A model generated the notes under the pieces. The model searched no databases. It worked only from the letters and a program-made list of their open reading frames with translations, and was not told the origin of the DNA. A stretch of 64,000 nt of DNA from Chryseobacterium soldanellicola (lineage in GTDB: Bacteria; Bacteroidota; Bacteroidia; Flavobacteriales; Weeksellaceae), in contig NZ_FNKL01000003.1 in the NCBI RefSeq assembly GCF_900100115.1, positions 744,001-808,000 of the forward strand. The letters run 5' to 3'. Position numbers and translations under genes: made by a program. Positions 16,823 through 27,115 of this stretch are shown here, piece after piece (within the stretch, counting starts at the first letter, position 1; every line of letters begins with the position of its first letter).

Positions 16823-16866
16823 GATAGGGTTTCACCCTATCCTCTTATAAGTCGTCCCTTCGGGAC
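16823..16866. repeat. two further tandem hairpins
   Basis: GATAGGGT/ACCCTATC (16823-16841) and GTCCC/GGGAC (16854-16866) both close on a TTC loop. They follow directly after the hairpin at 16769-16807 and make a cluster of three. The shared TTC loop suggests a composite interspersed repeat rather than chance terminators. Confidence 0.6.
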
Positions 16867-16873
16867 TCCAAGT

Positions 16874-18154
16874 TTATTTTTTTTTCAATGTTTTTTTCAA
16901 TACTTTTAATTTTCCGTCAATCGGCTGATCAATTTTTAAGCCTAAAATTTCAGCAACCAGAGGATAAACATTCACATTTGCAAATTCATCGATCACTAAA
17001 TTATTTTTGAATTCTGGTCCCCAAGCGAAGAATGTTGCTTTCATTTCAGGAACTAATTTTGGATTGTAACCATGTTTTCCGATTGAAGTAGATTTTCCTT
17101 TTGGCAAAAATACTTTTGGAGCTTTTGGAATCAAAAGAATCTGTCCTATTCTGTTATATTGATCATCTTTCGTCGCAAAATGAAGATATTTAGGCAACTT
17201 CTTATCCAAATACACTTCATAATCATCAGTTTTATTGGCTTTTAATTCCTTGTAAACAGCTTTAACTTCCGTAGGATTTTTTACATAAATTCTTAACAAA
17301 GTTTGAGAATTATAAATATCAAATTTATCCTTATCTAAAAGCATTGCAGGAATTTCCAAAGGATTTCCTCCATCAACTTTTATCATTCCATGATCTGAAA
17401 CGAAGACAAAATTTACATTTTTCAACCCTAAATTATTCACTTTCTGAACCAAATCTCCAATTGCTTTATCAATCAAATGAACGGCATCTTCCGTTTCTTT
17501 ACTTTCCGGCCCGAAATGGTGACCGCTTCCATCAACTTCCGGGAAATATAATGAAATAAAATGCGGTCTTTTATCCATCGGTAATTTCAGCCAATTGATG
17601 GCTTTATCTACTTTCTCAGTCGGCGAAAATTTTTCATGATAAGGGTAATAATACGTCGGCCTTTTTCCTCCCGCATCACTTGCAGAGCCTACCCACATTA
17701 AAGAAGCCGAAATCATTCCCTGTTTTTCAGCTAAATCCCAAAGTGGAGTTCCACCATACCAGCTTCCGTCTTCTGCATTCTTTTTATCACTCATCGCATA
17801 AGCTTCCTTTCTTTTATAATCGTAAAAATAATTATCGATCAAACCATGATGAGAAGGATACAATCCTGTAATCAAACTCCAGTGATTAGGAAAAGTGATA
17901 CTCGGATAACTTGGAATCATTGCCTTTGCCTGAACGCCTTCATTTGAGAATTTCAAAAGATTTTCGGCATTATATTTTTTTGCATAATCATAACGAAAAC
18001 CATCTGTAGAAATCATGATCACATAAGGCTTTGTCTGCGCATCAACACTATTATATCTATTGGGAATAATAACCTGAGCCGTATCTGCATTTTCTTTTTG
18101 GGCAAAAACCGTTAACGAAAAAATCAGCAGTACAAATTGCAATCCTTGCTTCAT
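16874..18154 (-). CDS. secreted alkaline-phosphatase-superfamily phosphodiesterase (NPP type)
   Basis: A 426-residue periplasmic enzyme with a Sec signal peptide (about residues 1-18, ending in FAQ). The NPP pattern is present: ISTDGFRYDY with metal-binding Asp51, and SITFPNHWSLITGLYPSHHG with the catalytic Thr at about 87. Later SGHHFGPES and VFVSDHGM hold the remaining metal-binding His and Asp. NPP enzymes hydrolyse nucleotide pyrophosphates or phosphodiesters with two zinc ions. Length is normal for bacterial NPPs. The gene is single and ends at the hairpin cluster. Confidence 0.88.
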   Translation of the reverse strand: MKQGLQFVLLIFSLTVFAQKENADTAQVIIPNRYNSVDAQTKPYVIMISTDGFRYDYAKKYNAENLLKFSNEGVQAKAMIPSYPSITFPNHWSLITGLYPSHHGLIDNYFYDYKRKEAYAMSDKKNAEDGSWYGGTPLWDLAEKQGMISASLMWVGSASDAGGKRPTYYYPYHEKFSPTEKVDKAINWLKLPMDKRPHFISLYFPEVDGSGHHFGPESKETEDAVHLIDKAIGDLVQKVNNLGLKNVNFVFVSDHGMIKVDGGNPLEIPAMLLDKDKFDIYNSQTLLRIYVKNPTEVKAVYKELKANKTDDYEVYLDKKLPKYLHFATKDDQYNRIGQILLIPKAPKVFLPKGKSTSIGKHGYNPKLVPEMKATFFAWGPEFKNNLVIDEFANVNVYPLVAEILGLKIDQPIDGKLKVLKKTLKKK

Positions 18155-18354
18155 TATAAAATTTTTATTAAAGTTACAACCTGTAAATCTTACAGGAAAG
18201 TTTTCGGGATTAAAAAAAGTTTAAATGTATTTTCTAGAATTAATTTAACACGACGAGTTTTGTCGTACTACTTAAATAGTTTTGTAGAAAATTAAAAGAA
18301 TGATAAAATTTACATTAAATATTTTTAATATTTATTCTAGTGAAGTAAAAAAAG

Positions 18355-18362
18355 TATTTTTG
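18355..18362 (+). promoter_or_regulatory. -7 element of the T9SS/RHS locus
   Basis: TATTTTTG matches TAnnTTTG fully, about 40 nt upstream of the first gene of the locus. No TTG occurs at the right distance upstream. Confidence 0.45.
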
Positions 18363-18401
18363 CAACAAAAATTTAAGTAAAACATTAATAAACAATAATC
18401 C

Positions 18402-19961
18402 ATGCAAAAACTCTATATAGGTGTATTTTTCTTATGCACTTTCTTCAATCTATCAGCTCAGGAAGTGGTCTGGCAGAAAGACATCAAATCCAGTACCCAG
18501 GATTTTCTTTCACAGGTAACTACCACCATTGACGGACAATATTTAATCACAGGAAGCTCAATCCAATCTAAAAAACTATCAACTGACAGTAAGCAGAATA
18601 ATGGCTACGATTTCCATTTGGTAAAACTCAATCAGCAGGGTGAAGAAGTCTGGGAGAAATATTTCTCAGGACAAAACCATGATTTTCTCTCTGCTACGGT
18701 AAATACCCAGGAAGGAGGATTTTTGATCTCAGGAACGTCATTTTCGTGTAAATCTTTAGATAAAAAAGAGGATTCCAAAGGAGGTTCAGACATTTGGCTT
18801 ATCAGAATCAATGAATTTGGAGATGAATTATGGCAGAAAACAATCGGCGGAACTTCAGATGAAGAAGCAAGATCTGTCATTCAGACCACAGATCTAGGAT
18901 TTTTTGTAGCCGGAAATGTTCAGAATTCTGCTAAAGGTTATGGTTCCAAGGATGTTTTAATTGTAAAATTAGATAAAAACGGAGGCATAGCCTCTCAAAT
19001 TGTATTGGGAGGAAAAGGTTTGGATGAAGTTGAGAAAATGATTCCCACAAAAGATGGCGGGGCTTTACTCGGCGTTTATTCAAGAAGCAGCGCTAATGGT
19101 TCCAAGAAAACGGAAAACTTTGGTGAAGGCGATTACTGGATCATTAAGATTTCAAAAGACGGAAAAGTTGAATGGGAAAAGAATTTTGGTGGAAAAGGTG
19201 ATGATCATTTAAGAACTTTAGCTTTAACATCAACCGGATTTTTAATTGGTGGCGAAAGTCGCTCAGAAAGATCAGGAAATAAAACCGTTGGAATAGAAGA
19301 AGGAACTGATTTATGGCTGATTTCACTCAATGAAAGAGGCGAAGAAATCTGGCAGAAATCTTACAATTTTAAAAATCGTGATGTGTTGATGGGAATGAGC
19401 GTTATCAATCAGAGCCAGGAACAAAGAGATAAGAATAAAGATATTACAACAGGAATTTTGTTAGGCGGTTACACTCAAGCGGAAGGAAGAATAGAGAATG
19501 ACGATGAGACTTTCTGGATGTTGTATTTGGACGAAAACGGAAATGAACAGTGGAGAAAGCACGTCAAAGGAGAATCAAGGAAGAAGGAAGAGAGATTATC
19601 TGATATTAAATTAAACAGAGATGGTTCGATCATTTTAGCGGGAACGAGCGCAGAAGAGCTCGGAAAAGAGAACTGGAAGATCGTAAAGCTGGGCGATAAA
19701 CAAATTGATCAGCTGATCGTAAAACAGGATATTAAGATCTATCCGAATCCTGTTTCAGATTACGCGTATGTAGAAATCGGTTTTGATTTTAAGGATGCTG
19801 AAATCATTTTGTATGATATGGGAGGAAGACAATTGCAAAGTTTAAAAACGAAGAATAAAGTGACCAAGGTGAATACCCAGAATTTGATTCAGGGAGCGTA
19901 TTTGATTACCATAAAAACTGATACGAACAAAACTGCTAACGCGAAACTCATTAAGAAATGA
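18402..19961 (+). CDS. secreted repeat protein with T9SS type A sorting domain
   Basis: A 519-residue secreted protein. A signal peptide (MQKLYIGVFFLCTFFNLSAQ) is followed by about six or seven repeats of roughly 50-60 residues of the form DGG-ISGTS plus WLIRINEFGDELWQKT-like strands, probably a beta-propeller. A T9SS type A C-terminal domain begins near IKIYPNPVSDYAYV and ends YLITIKT...KLIKK. T9SS carries such proteins across the outer membrane and anchors or releases them. Its last codons overlap the start of the first RHS gene by 4 nt (ATGA), so they are translationally coupled and may act together. The molecular function is unknown. Confidence 0.82.
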   Translation: MQKLYIGVFFLCTFFNLSAQEVVWQKDIKSSTQDFLSQVTTTIDGQYLITGSSIQSKKLSTDSKQNNGYDFHLVKLNQQGEEVWEKYFSGQNHDFLSATVNTQEGGFLISGTSFSCKSLDKKEDSKGGSDIWLIRINEFGDELWQKTIGGTSDEEARSVIQTTDLGFFVAGNVQNSAKGYGSKDVLIVKLDKNGGIASQIVLGGKGLDEVEKMIPTKDGGALLGVYSRSSANGSKKTENFGEGDYWIIKISKDGKVEWEKNFGGKGDDHLRTLALTSTGFLIGGESRSERSGNKTVGIEEGTDLWLISLNERGEEIWQKSYNFKNRDVLMGMSVINQSQEQRDKNKDITTGILLGGYTQAEGRIENDDETFWMLYLDENGNEQWRKHVKGESRKKEERLSDIKLNRDGSIILAGTSAEELGKENWKIVKLGDKQIDQLIVKQDIKIYPNPVSDYAYVEIGFDFKDAEIILYDMGGRQLQSLKTKNKVTKVNTQNLIQGAYLITIKTDTNKTANAKLIKK

Positions 19962-22900
19962 AACTTACTAAACTAAGAAATATATTTTTACTAAGTGCAA
20001 TAATTGCAAATATGCAACTATTAGCTCAAGGACCTACTGATCCTGTTCAAATGAAATCACCACAATCATATGCCTTCGAGAAATATGGTAATGTTCCTGT
20101 TAATTTATACACAGGTGCGATCGATTTAAAAATCCCTGTTGCTAATATTGGTGGTGGAGAAGCAGACATTTCTACTACCTTAGTCTATGACTCTTCGGGA
20201 TTTATTCCGCATAAGAAATCTGACGCTGCAGGTGTTAACTGGTCGCTGATTGCAGGAGGAAGAATTACTAGAAAAATGAATATAATTCCGGATGAATATG
20301 TAGGAGCTCCCACTGGTACTGGAAGTGGGAATCCTTATGGCCAATCCACAGATCTTCACGGATTTTTAACAGGTGTAAGAGCAAACTCTTCTTCAAATAC
20401 GGCAGCATATAATGTAAGCGGAACGGGAACAGGACATACAGATGGACACGAATGGCTTATGGGATCTACACCAAATTATTACGAAGGTGAGCCAGATGAG
20501 TTTAACTTCAATGCGATGGGGCTTTCAGGAAAATTTATGATTGGAAATGATGGTAATGTTGTTGTAGAATCAAGCGATCCTAACATTAAGATTGATCTTT
20601 CTCAAATGGCTTTGTATGGCAGTCAGGGGTTTTGTGAGCCTCCTGTGTCTATAATTACTGTAACTGATGGAAAAGGTAATAAGTATATATTTGGCGGAGA
20701 TCTTTCCAAGTATGAGATATCATATTCATATACAATAGAACCTGACTATCCAAACGATGGCTATACTGGGCACCCAATGATCAGCTCATTTAGTTTGGCT
20801 AAAGTTATTTTAGCCAATAAGAAAGAAATTACTTTTAACTATGAGGAAGGGACATTTTTTCACGATACATTCTGCCTTCTAAACAACTGGACAAATCTAC
20901 GTGACAATAGTGTGCTATTTTCAATGGATAGCTACATTCAAGATCTTCAAAGACCTAATGATCCACCTGCATGTCCTAGTGGCTGCGACAATCCCGCTGT
21001 TATAGGTTCAATCGCTAATTCTCCATCAAAAAAAGCCACATTTTCAATGTTAAAGAAGTCGGTATTGAAATCAATAAAATACCAAGATGATGAAATTAGA
21101 ATTAATTACCTTGATACCGGTTATCCAATTATACATTATACATTAAGTCCATTTTACCTTAATAGGTCCTTTAATGAATGGGTAATAGGTAGTGTAGAGA
21201 CGTATCATAAAAATATAAGAATCTCTAAACAGGATTTTACCTACGATCATTTAGGAGGGACATTTAAGAGGCCATTTTTGAAATCGATAGAAAATGCTGA
21301 CAGTAATCAAACTTATAAATTTGAATATTATAATACTGATAATCTACCCGCCTATTATACAAAAGGAATTGATCATTGGGGGTATTGGAATGGTCTCGAC
21401 AATAATGTAAGTCTATCTCCATTCGATACTTATACATCTTACGGAGATTACACATTAAATAATACTTTTAGAGATCCTAATGCTCAAAAATATAATGTAG
21501 CATTATTAAGCAAAGTTACTTATCCAACGAAAGGGATCAACACTTTTGAATATGAACCACAAGTATATTCAAAAAGAATAGAAAGAATAGCTTCCACTGC
21601 TTTTCTTCCGACACTTACAAATAATGGAGGATTGGCTGGTGGTGCAAGAATAAAAAGAATATCTAGCCGTACTGAGAACGGTGTACTTTATTCAGACAAA
21701 GAATATAAGTATACAACCACATTAAATGGTTCTCTGAGTTCTGGAATTCTAATGACCTGGCCTAGATACTTTTATTATATACAAATGTTGGATGGAGGTG
21801 TTTTTAGAGACCTTCTTATAAGAGCAAGTTCAAATGTTCAAGTGAGTAGTCTAGATAGTTATAATGTGGGATATTCAAAAGTTTTTGAAATTGAAAATGG
21901 GAAAGGCTATATACAAAACGAATTTTCAACTTATGAGACACATCCTGATTTGATTACTCCAGATGCCTACAATTATACACAATCCACAGGTGGATTTACA
22001 AATATTGTCCCAATAAATCTTTATGCAAATTTAAAAAATATGTATGGAATAGATAAGAGTATTTTAAGAGGAAGACCCTTATCTCAAAAATATTTTTCTC
22101 AGACAGATTTAGTAAACCCTATTAAAAAAGTGGACTACGAATATTATGATAATATGGAATATAATCCCAATAATTCTGCGGATAACAATAATTATGTTTC
22201 AATTAATCATTCATCTGGTGTTTGGACTCAGGCATATAGAAGATATATGAATTCATCACCAACAAAAAAAATAACAACAACAGAATACTTAGGCAATGCT
22301 CAAATTATAACAAATTCTGAAAATATATATGACAGTCCACGACATCTTAATTTAAGTAAAACAAATGTAATTTCACCTAATAATTCTGTAGTCCAAACTA
22401 ACTATAGCTACGCTCCAGATGGCAGCCCGCTTATTACTGCAAACATGGTAGGAATTCCGCTTCAAACAGAAGTTAAAAAGGATGGCAAAACGGTTTCTAA
22501 AGTGGAAACCAAATATGAAAATTCATCTCCGGCTGAACTTTTCCCAAGCTCTACAGTTTCTTATGACATACAAAATCCAAGTACTGGCTATACTGATTTG
22601 ATTTATGATAAATATGACAATAAAGGCAATCTGCAACAGTATACAACTAAAGATGGTGTATCAACAACAATCATCTGGGGTTACAATCAGACGCAGCCGA
22701 TTGCAAAAATAGCAGGTGCAAAACTTTCGGATATTCAGCAATCATTAATTGATGCCATTGTCAATGCTTCAACACTAGATAATGCTGCAGCTCCTTCAAA
22801 TGATGAGACATCTTTTCTTTTAATATTAGATAATTTCAGAAAAGAATCAAGCTTATCCAATTATCAGATTACAACTTATACTTACGATCCCTTGATTGGA

Positions 22901-23578
22901 GTAAGAAGCGTCACACCACCAAGTGGAATCAGGGAAACTTATTTGTACGATACAGCCAATAGATTAAAACAGATAATTGATATTAATGGCAAAATACTAA
23001 AGGAGTACAAGTATAATTATAGCTCTTCTAATAATTCTCTATACTTCAATTCTGCAGTAAGCAAAATATTTAGAAATACAAATTGTGGAAGCAATGCTGT
23101 AGGTACACCTATAACATATACAGTACCTGCTAATCAATATTCATCAACTATAAGTCAAGCTGATGCTGATTCCCAAGCAGAGACTGATCTTAATATTAAC
23201 GGACAAAATTTGGCAAATACAAGCAGTACCTGTGTTTCCTTAAACTGTCCTGTTACTTTTAATTCTTCTTTAGATATATCAGGTACCAGTAGTGTTTACG
23301 CTATAAATTCTGAAGGGAAATTTGTATTAACTCTTTCATTTACGACAGGGCCAAATTCTACGACTCTACCTTGGGATGGGGATCCTGGGGTAAAAATCGC
23401 TACTATTAATGGAAATTGCAGACCTTCGGACACTATATTCGGTGGTACTCATCAAGCAGGCGGTAATTTAACAGTATGGTGGTCTGTGCGACCAAACGGG
23501 GACATCTATATTGACAATACTCCTGCTCCTGATAACAATAGCTCACAGACTTGGGTGCTGGAAATACCTTTTTATTAA
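19958..23578 (+). CDS. large secreted RHS/YD-repeat protein, first of a pair
   Basis: A 1206-residue protein with a signal peptide (to about residue 23, LLAQ). The N-terminal region (VPVNLYTGAIDLKIPV) is typical of flavobacterial RHS-like surface proteins. YD-type repeats include YKYTTTL, YDKYDNKGNLQQY and YLYDTANRLKQIIDINGK. Near residue 1040-1090 the FRNTNCGSNAVGTPITYTVP and STISQADADSQAETDLN blocks resemble the DUF5977 module. A beta-rich tail of about 120 residues follows. It has no RHS core or hyper-variable toxin tip. The partner gene downstream carries those, so the two may form one shell or a two-part secreted assembly (inference). Confidence 0.75.
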   Translation: MKLTKLRNIFLLSAIIANMQLLAQGPTDPVQMKSPQSYAFEKYGNVPVNLYTGAIDLKIPVANIGGGEADISTTLVYDSSGFIPHKKSDAAGVNWSLIAGGRITRKMNIIPDEYVGAPTGTGSGNPYGQSTDLHGFLTGVRANSSSNTAAYNVSGTGTGHTDGHEWLMGSTPNYYEGEPDEFNFNAMGLSGKFMIGNDGNVVVESSDPNIKIDLSQMALYGSQGFCEPPVSIITVTDGKGNKYIFGGDLSKYEISYSYTIEPDYPNDGYTGHPMISSFSLAKVILANKKEITFNYEEGTFFHDTFCLLNNWTNLRDNSVLFSMDSYIQDLQRPNDPPACPSGCDNPAVIGSIANSPSKKATFSMLKKSVLKSIKYQDDEIRINYLDTGYPIIHYTLSPFYLNRSFNEWVIGSVETYHKNIRISKQDFTYDHLGGTFKRPFLKSIENADSNQTYKFEYYNTDNLPAYYTKGIDHWGYWNGLDNNVSLSPFDTYTSYGDYTLNNTFRDPNAQKYNVALLSKVTYPTKGINTFEYEPQVYSKRIERIASTAFLPTLTNNGGLAGGARIKRISSRTENGVLYSDKEYKYTTTLNGSLSSGILMTWPRYFYYIQMLDGGVFRDLLIRASSNVQVSSLDSYNVGYSKVFEIENGKGYIQNEFSTYETHPDLITPDAYNYTQSTGGFTNIVPINLYANLKNMYGIDKSILRGRPLSQKYFSQTDLVNPIKKVDYEYYDNMEYNPNNSADNNNYVSINHSSGVWTQAYRRYMNSSPTKKITTTEYLGNAQIITNSENIYDSPRHLNLSKTNVISPNNSVVQTNYSYAPDGSPLITANMVGIPLQTEVKKDGKTVSKVETKYENSSPAELFPSSTVSYDIQNPSTGYTDLIYDKYDNKGNLQQYTTKDGVSTTIIWGYNQTQPIAKIAGAKLSDIQQSLIDAIVNASTLDNAAAPSNDETSFLLILDNFRKESSLSNYQITTYTYDPLIGVRSVTPPSGIRETYLYDTANRLKQIIDINGKILKEYKYNYSSSNNSLYFNSAVSKIFRNTNCGSNAVGTPITYTVPANQYSSTISQADADSQAETDLNINGQNLANTSSTCVSLNCPVTFNSSLDISGTSSVYAINSEGKFVLTLSFTTGPNSTTLPWDGDPGVKIATINGNCRPSDTIFGGTHQAGGNLTVWWSVRPNGDIYIDNTPAPDNNSSQTWVLEIPFY

Positions 23579-23645
23579 ACAGTCTTTGGAAAAACATATG
23601 GCAAATTTGTTATCTAAATACGAATATCAAATTTCAGTTACTACA

Positions 23646-26600
23646 ATGAAAAAAATACTAATCTTAATCAACTCCTTGTTTGTTTTTGGCATTGCAAATG
23701 CTCAGGCAAGCAACACAGAGAATTATATACAAAGCCGTACTTACTTAGAGCCGGTAACCATTTCAAGTTCAACGGCTAAGCAGTTAGAAACGATACAGTA
23801 CATCGACGGCTTGGGAAATTCCAAACAGATTGTTAATGTAAAAGCCAGTCCTACCGGAAAAGACTTGGTTACCACGATTCCTTACGATGGATTTGGAAGA
23901 CAGGTAGACTCCTGGCTTCCGGCACCAATGACTACATTAAACGGGGGCATCCAATCGGCAGTTGATGCAGCTGCCCAAACATATCATAACGATAACAGAC
24001 CTTTCACCCATCAGAACATTGAAAACTCGCCGCTGGACAGAGTTTTGTCACAAGCGCAGACGGGAACTGCATGGCAGACACATCCCGTTAATTTTGATTA
24101 TTCAACGAATGTTGATGGTGAAGTAAAAAAGTATATAGCTACATTCGATTACGCAACATTTACATCAAATCTCGTTACTGGTACCCCTTATGGTAACAAT
24201 CAGCTTTATAAAAACAGCGTTACTGATGAAGACGGTAATCAAACGATAGAGTTCAAAAATGGGCAGGGACAAACGATTCTAGTGAGAAAGATGCTAAATA
24301 CCACAGAAAGTGCCGATACTTATTATATTTACAATGATTATGATCAGCTGGCTTATGTTATTCCTCCCAATGCAGCCGATGCTCTTAAAAACTTAGGATC
24401 GGGAGTTACCATTTCTGCTACCGATCCCATTTTAACAGGTTTATGTTATCAATATAAATATGATGGGAAAAATCGTTTAGTCGAGAAAAAGCTTCCGGGA
24501 AAAGGCTGGGAACAAATCATATACAATAAGAGAGGTCAGGTAGTGTATTATCGCGATGCCAATCTTAAAATAGGAATAAATGGTTTTGTTGGAGACGAAG
24601 CCTGGACCTTTACAAAGTATGATAAATTTGGAAGACCCGTTTATACCGGAATTTGCAGAGATGGAACTCCACGACAGACTATCCAAAGTGCTGTCGACGG
24701 GCAGTCTATAGATTATGAAGTAAGAGGTGGTACTTTAACCATGAACGGAATGACCATTGAATATGGTAATTCCACCTATCCTGTTTCTATAGATAAAATT
24801 ACTTCCGTAAATTATTATGATACATACCCGGCTGGATCACCAGCGATACCGTCTTCAATTTTAGGACAGACCCTTTTATCTCAGGATGCACAAAACTCTT
24901 CAATAAGCACCAAGAGTTTGCCCACAGCTTCTTATGTAAAGAATATTGAAGATGACAACTGGACAAAGAATTACTCTTACTATGATACTAAGGGAAGGGT
25001 AATCGGAACGCATTCTATCAATCATTTGGGAGGCTACACTAAAAATGAATCCGAACTAGATTTTGCGGGAGTAATTAAAAAAACAATTACAAGACACAAA
25101 AGGTTAAATACAGACACAGAAAAAGTTATTACTGAGAACTTTGAGTATGATAATCAAAACAGATTGTTAGTTCATAAACATCAGGTAGATAATAATACTG
25201 AAGAAATTTTAACTCAAAATAAATATAATGAACTATCTCAGCTAGAATCAAAAAAAGTTGGAGGGACAAATGTCGCCACTCCACTTCAAAGTATAGATTA
25301 TGCCTACAATATCAGAGGTTGGATGACTAAAATCAATGATCCTGCCAATCTGACTAATGGAAAGCTGTTTGGATATGAAATGAGATATCAAAATCCATTA
25401 ACAGATCTATGGATGCCAAAGTATAATGGAAATATTTCTGAGATAGACTGGAAAACTTCTCAAGATGGAATACAAAGAAGATATGTTTATATGTATGATT
25501 CTATTAATCGTCTTACTGGAGGATTTTATTTAGAACCAAATTCCTCCATTATATGGGCAGGATATTACAGTGAATACTCTCATTATGATTTAAATGGAAA
25601 TATTACTCAATTAACCAGAATGGGAAAAGCCGATTCACAAACAACGGCTTCAGTTATTGATGATCTTACCTATGTTTACACAGGAAATAAATTGACTTCT
25701 GTTTCTGATACATCACAAAATCCCTCAAGCTATCCGTTAGGTGGAAACACTATATCTTATGATAACAATGGTAATATGACGAGTCATATGGATAAAGAAA
25801 TCAATGAGATAGATTATAATTTTTTAAACCTTCCTTCCACTATAAAAACAAGACCAGGAACAAAAACAGCTATTACTAACCAATATATTTACAGGGCTGA
25901 TGGAGTAAAAGTTTCCAAATCAAGAAGAACGAGTTCAATACAAGCTCCTACGATATTGTATTTAGACGGGTTTCAGTATTCAATATCTGATGGTCAACTT
26001 GCAGGAACAGAGTTGCAATTTGTACCAACTGCAGAAGGATATTATGATTTCCAACAAAATAAGTATATTTACAATTATGTTGACCATTTAGGAAATGTAC
26101 GATTGAGTTACACAAAAAGTGGTTCAGGAACAGAGATCATTGAAGAAAACAATTATTATCCCTTTGGTTTAAAACATGAAGGATATAACACTCTATCCGG
26201 AAATTCTAAATACAATTACAAATATAATGGTAAAGAGTTACAGGAAACAGGGATGTATGATTATGGTGCGAGATTTTATATGCCGGATCTTGGTAGATGG
26301 GGCGTTGTGGATCCAATGGCGGAAAAATCGAGAAGATGGTCGCCATATAATTACGTATTTAATAATCCTTTGAGATTTATAGACCCCGATGGTAGAAAGC
26401 CTAATGATATTATTTTTAATTTCTTTGATGTTTCTTCAGGGCAATACAGAGAATATGCAAGAATTAAATCTGAAAAATATGATATGAATGTTAATATTTC
26501 CGCTCCGTATCCTGTTCAAGGCATATCTTTAGCTCCAGATGACTCTCAGAGAAAAACTTACGGAGACTATAGAGGGATTTCAGGACAATATCAATTTGAT

Positions 26601-27107
26601 GAATTAGCTTCAGCTCATGGAAATCCAGATGCTATTTCAGTGGGATTAGGAGCTAATCTCGCATTGGGAAAAGGTTTTGGTGCTGGTGCTAGCGTAGCGT
26701 TGATGATGAAAGGAATAGACCAAGGAAAAGCGGGATTATATGCTACAGGAAATTCACTAGAGGGTGCTGAAGCATCAGTTGGAATTCAGGTAAGTTTTAT
26801 GTATTCTGATATTTCTTTGAGCCAGTTTAACTTGAAAACATTGGAAGGCTACGGAGAAGGCGCGCAACTTGGTGTAGGACCTGTTGGAGCATCAAAATTC
26901 GAAAGTTATAGTGGAGAATATAAATATACTTGGAATTATGAAAATTATTATATTCCTAAAAGAACATTTGTTAAAGATCAATTGCTCTATCATGGCTACA
27001 GTTATGGCTTGGGAGTTGGTCCTGAAGATGTTTCGGCATCCTCATCAACATTCACAGGAGATACTAAGTATTTAATGGAGTTGACTAATTTAATTAAACC
27101 AAAATAA
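23646..27107 (+). CDS. RHS repeat protein with DUF6443-like N-terminus and variable C-terminal tip
   Basis: A 1153-residue secreted protein. A signal peptide (MKKILILINSLFVFGIANAQ) leads into the flavobacterial RHS N-terminal block (YIQSRTYLEPV, QYIDGLGNSKQIV, YDGFGRQVDSWLP). Many YD repeats follow. The RHS-associated core is clear near residues 845-905 (YDYGARFYMPDLGRW, YNYVFNNPLRFIDPDGR). After DPDGR comes a unique tip of about 230 residues, glycine- and alanine-rich in its middle (VGLGANLALGKGFGAGASV). I recognise no toxin fold there. In polymorphic toxins this position holds the effector domain. The ATG at 23646 is chosen because it opens the signal peptide; an upstream frame reaches into the previous gene. 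Confidence 0.78.
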   Translation: MKKILILINSLFVFGIANAQASNTENYIQSRTYLEPVTISSSTAKQLETIQYIDGLGNSKQIVNVKASPTGKDLVTTIPYDGFGRQVDSWLPAPMTTLNGGIQSAVDAAAQTYHNDNRPFTHQNIENSPLDRVLSQAQTGTAWQTHPVNFDYSTNVDGEVKKYIATFDYATFTSNLVTGTPYGNNQLYKNSVTDEDGNQTIEFKNGQGQTILVRKMLNTTESADTYYIYNDYDQLAYVIPPNAADALKNLGSGVTISATDPILTGLCYQYKYDGKNRLVEKKLPGKGWEQIIYNKRGQVVYYRDANLKIGINGFVGDEAWTFTKYDKFGRPVYTGICRDGTPRQTIQSAVDGQSIDYEVRGGTLTMNGMTIEYGNSTYPVSIDKITSVNYYDTYPAGSPAIPSSILGQTLLSQDAQNSSISTKSLPTASYVKNIEDDNWTKNYSYYDTKGRVIGTHSINHLGGYTKNESELDFAGVIKKTITRHKRLNTDTEKVITENFEYDNQNRLLVHKHQVDNNTEEILTQNKYNELSQLESKKVGGTNVATPLQSIDYAYNIRGWMTKINDPANLTNGKLFGYEMRYQNPLTDLWMPKYNGNISEIDWKTSQDGIQRRYVYMYDSINRLTGGFYLEPNSSIIWAGYYSEYSHYDLNGNITQLTRMGKADSQTTASVIDDLTYVYTGNKLTSVSDTSQNPSSYPLGGNTISYDNNGNMTSHMDKEINEIDYNFLNLPSTIKTRPGTKTAITNQYIYRADGVKVSKSRRTSSIQAPTILYLDGFQYSISDGQLAGTELQFVPTAEGYYDFQQNKYIYNYVDHLGNVRLSYTKSGSGTEIIEENNYYPFGLKHEGYNTLSGNSKYNYKYNGKELQETGMYDYGARFYMPDLGRWGVVDPMAEKSRRWSPYNYVFNNPLRFIDPDGRKPNDIIFNFFDVSSGQYREYARIKSEKYDMNVNISAPYPVQGISLAPDDSQRKTYGDYRGISGQYQFDELASAHGNPDAISVGLGANLALGKGFGAGASVALMMKGIDQGKAGLYATGNSLEGAEASVGIQVSFMYSDISLSQFNLKTLEGYGEGAQLGVGPVGASKFESYSGEYKYTWNYENYYIPKRTFVKDQLLYHGYSYGLGVGPEDVSASSSTFTGDTKYLMELTNLIKPK

Positions 27108-27115
27108 TTACAACG

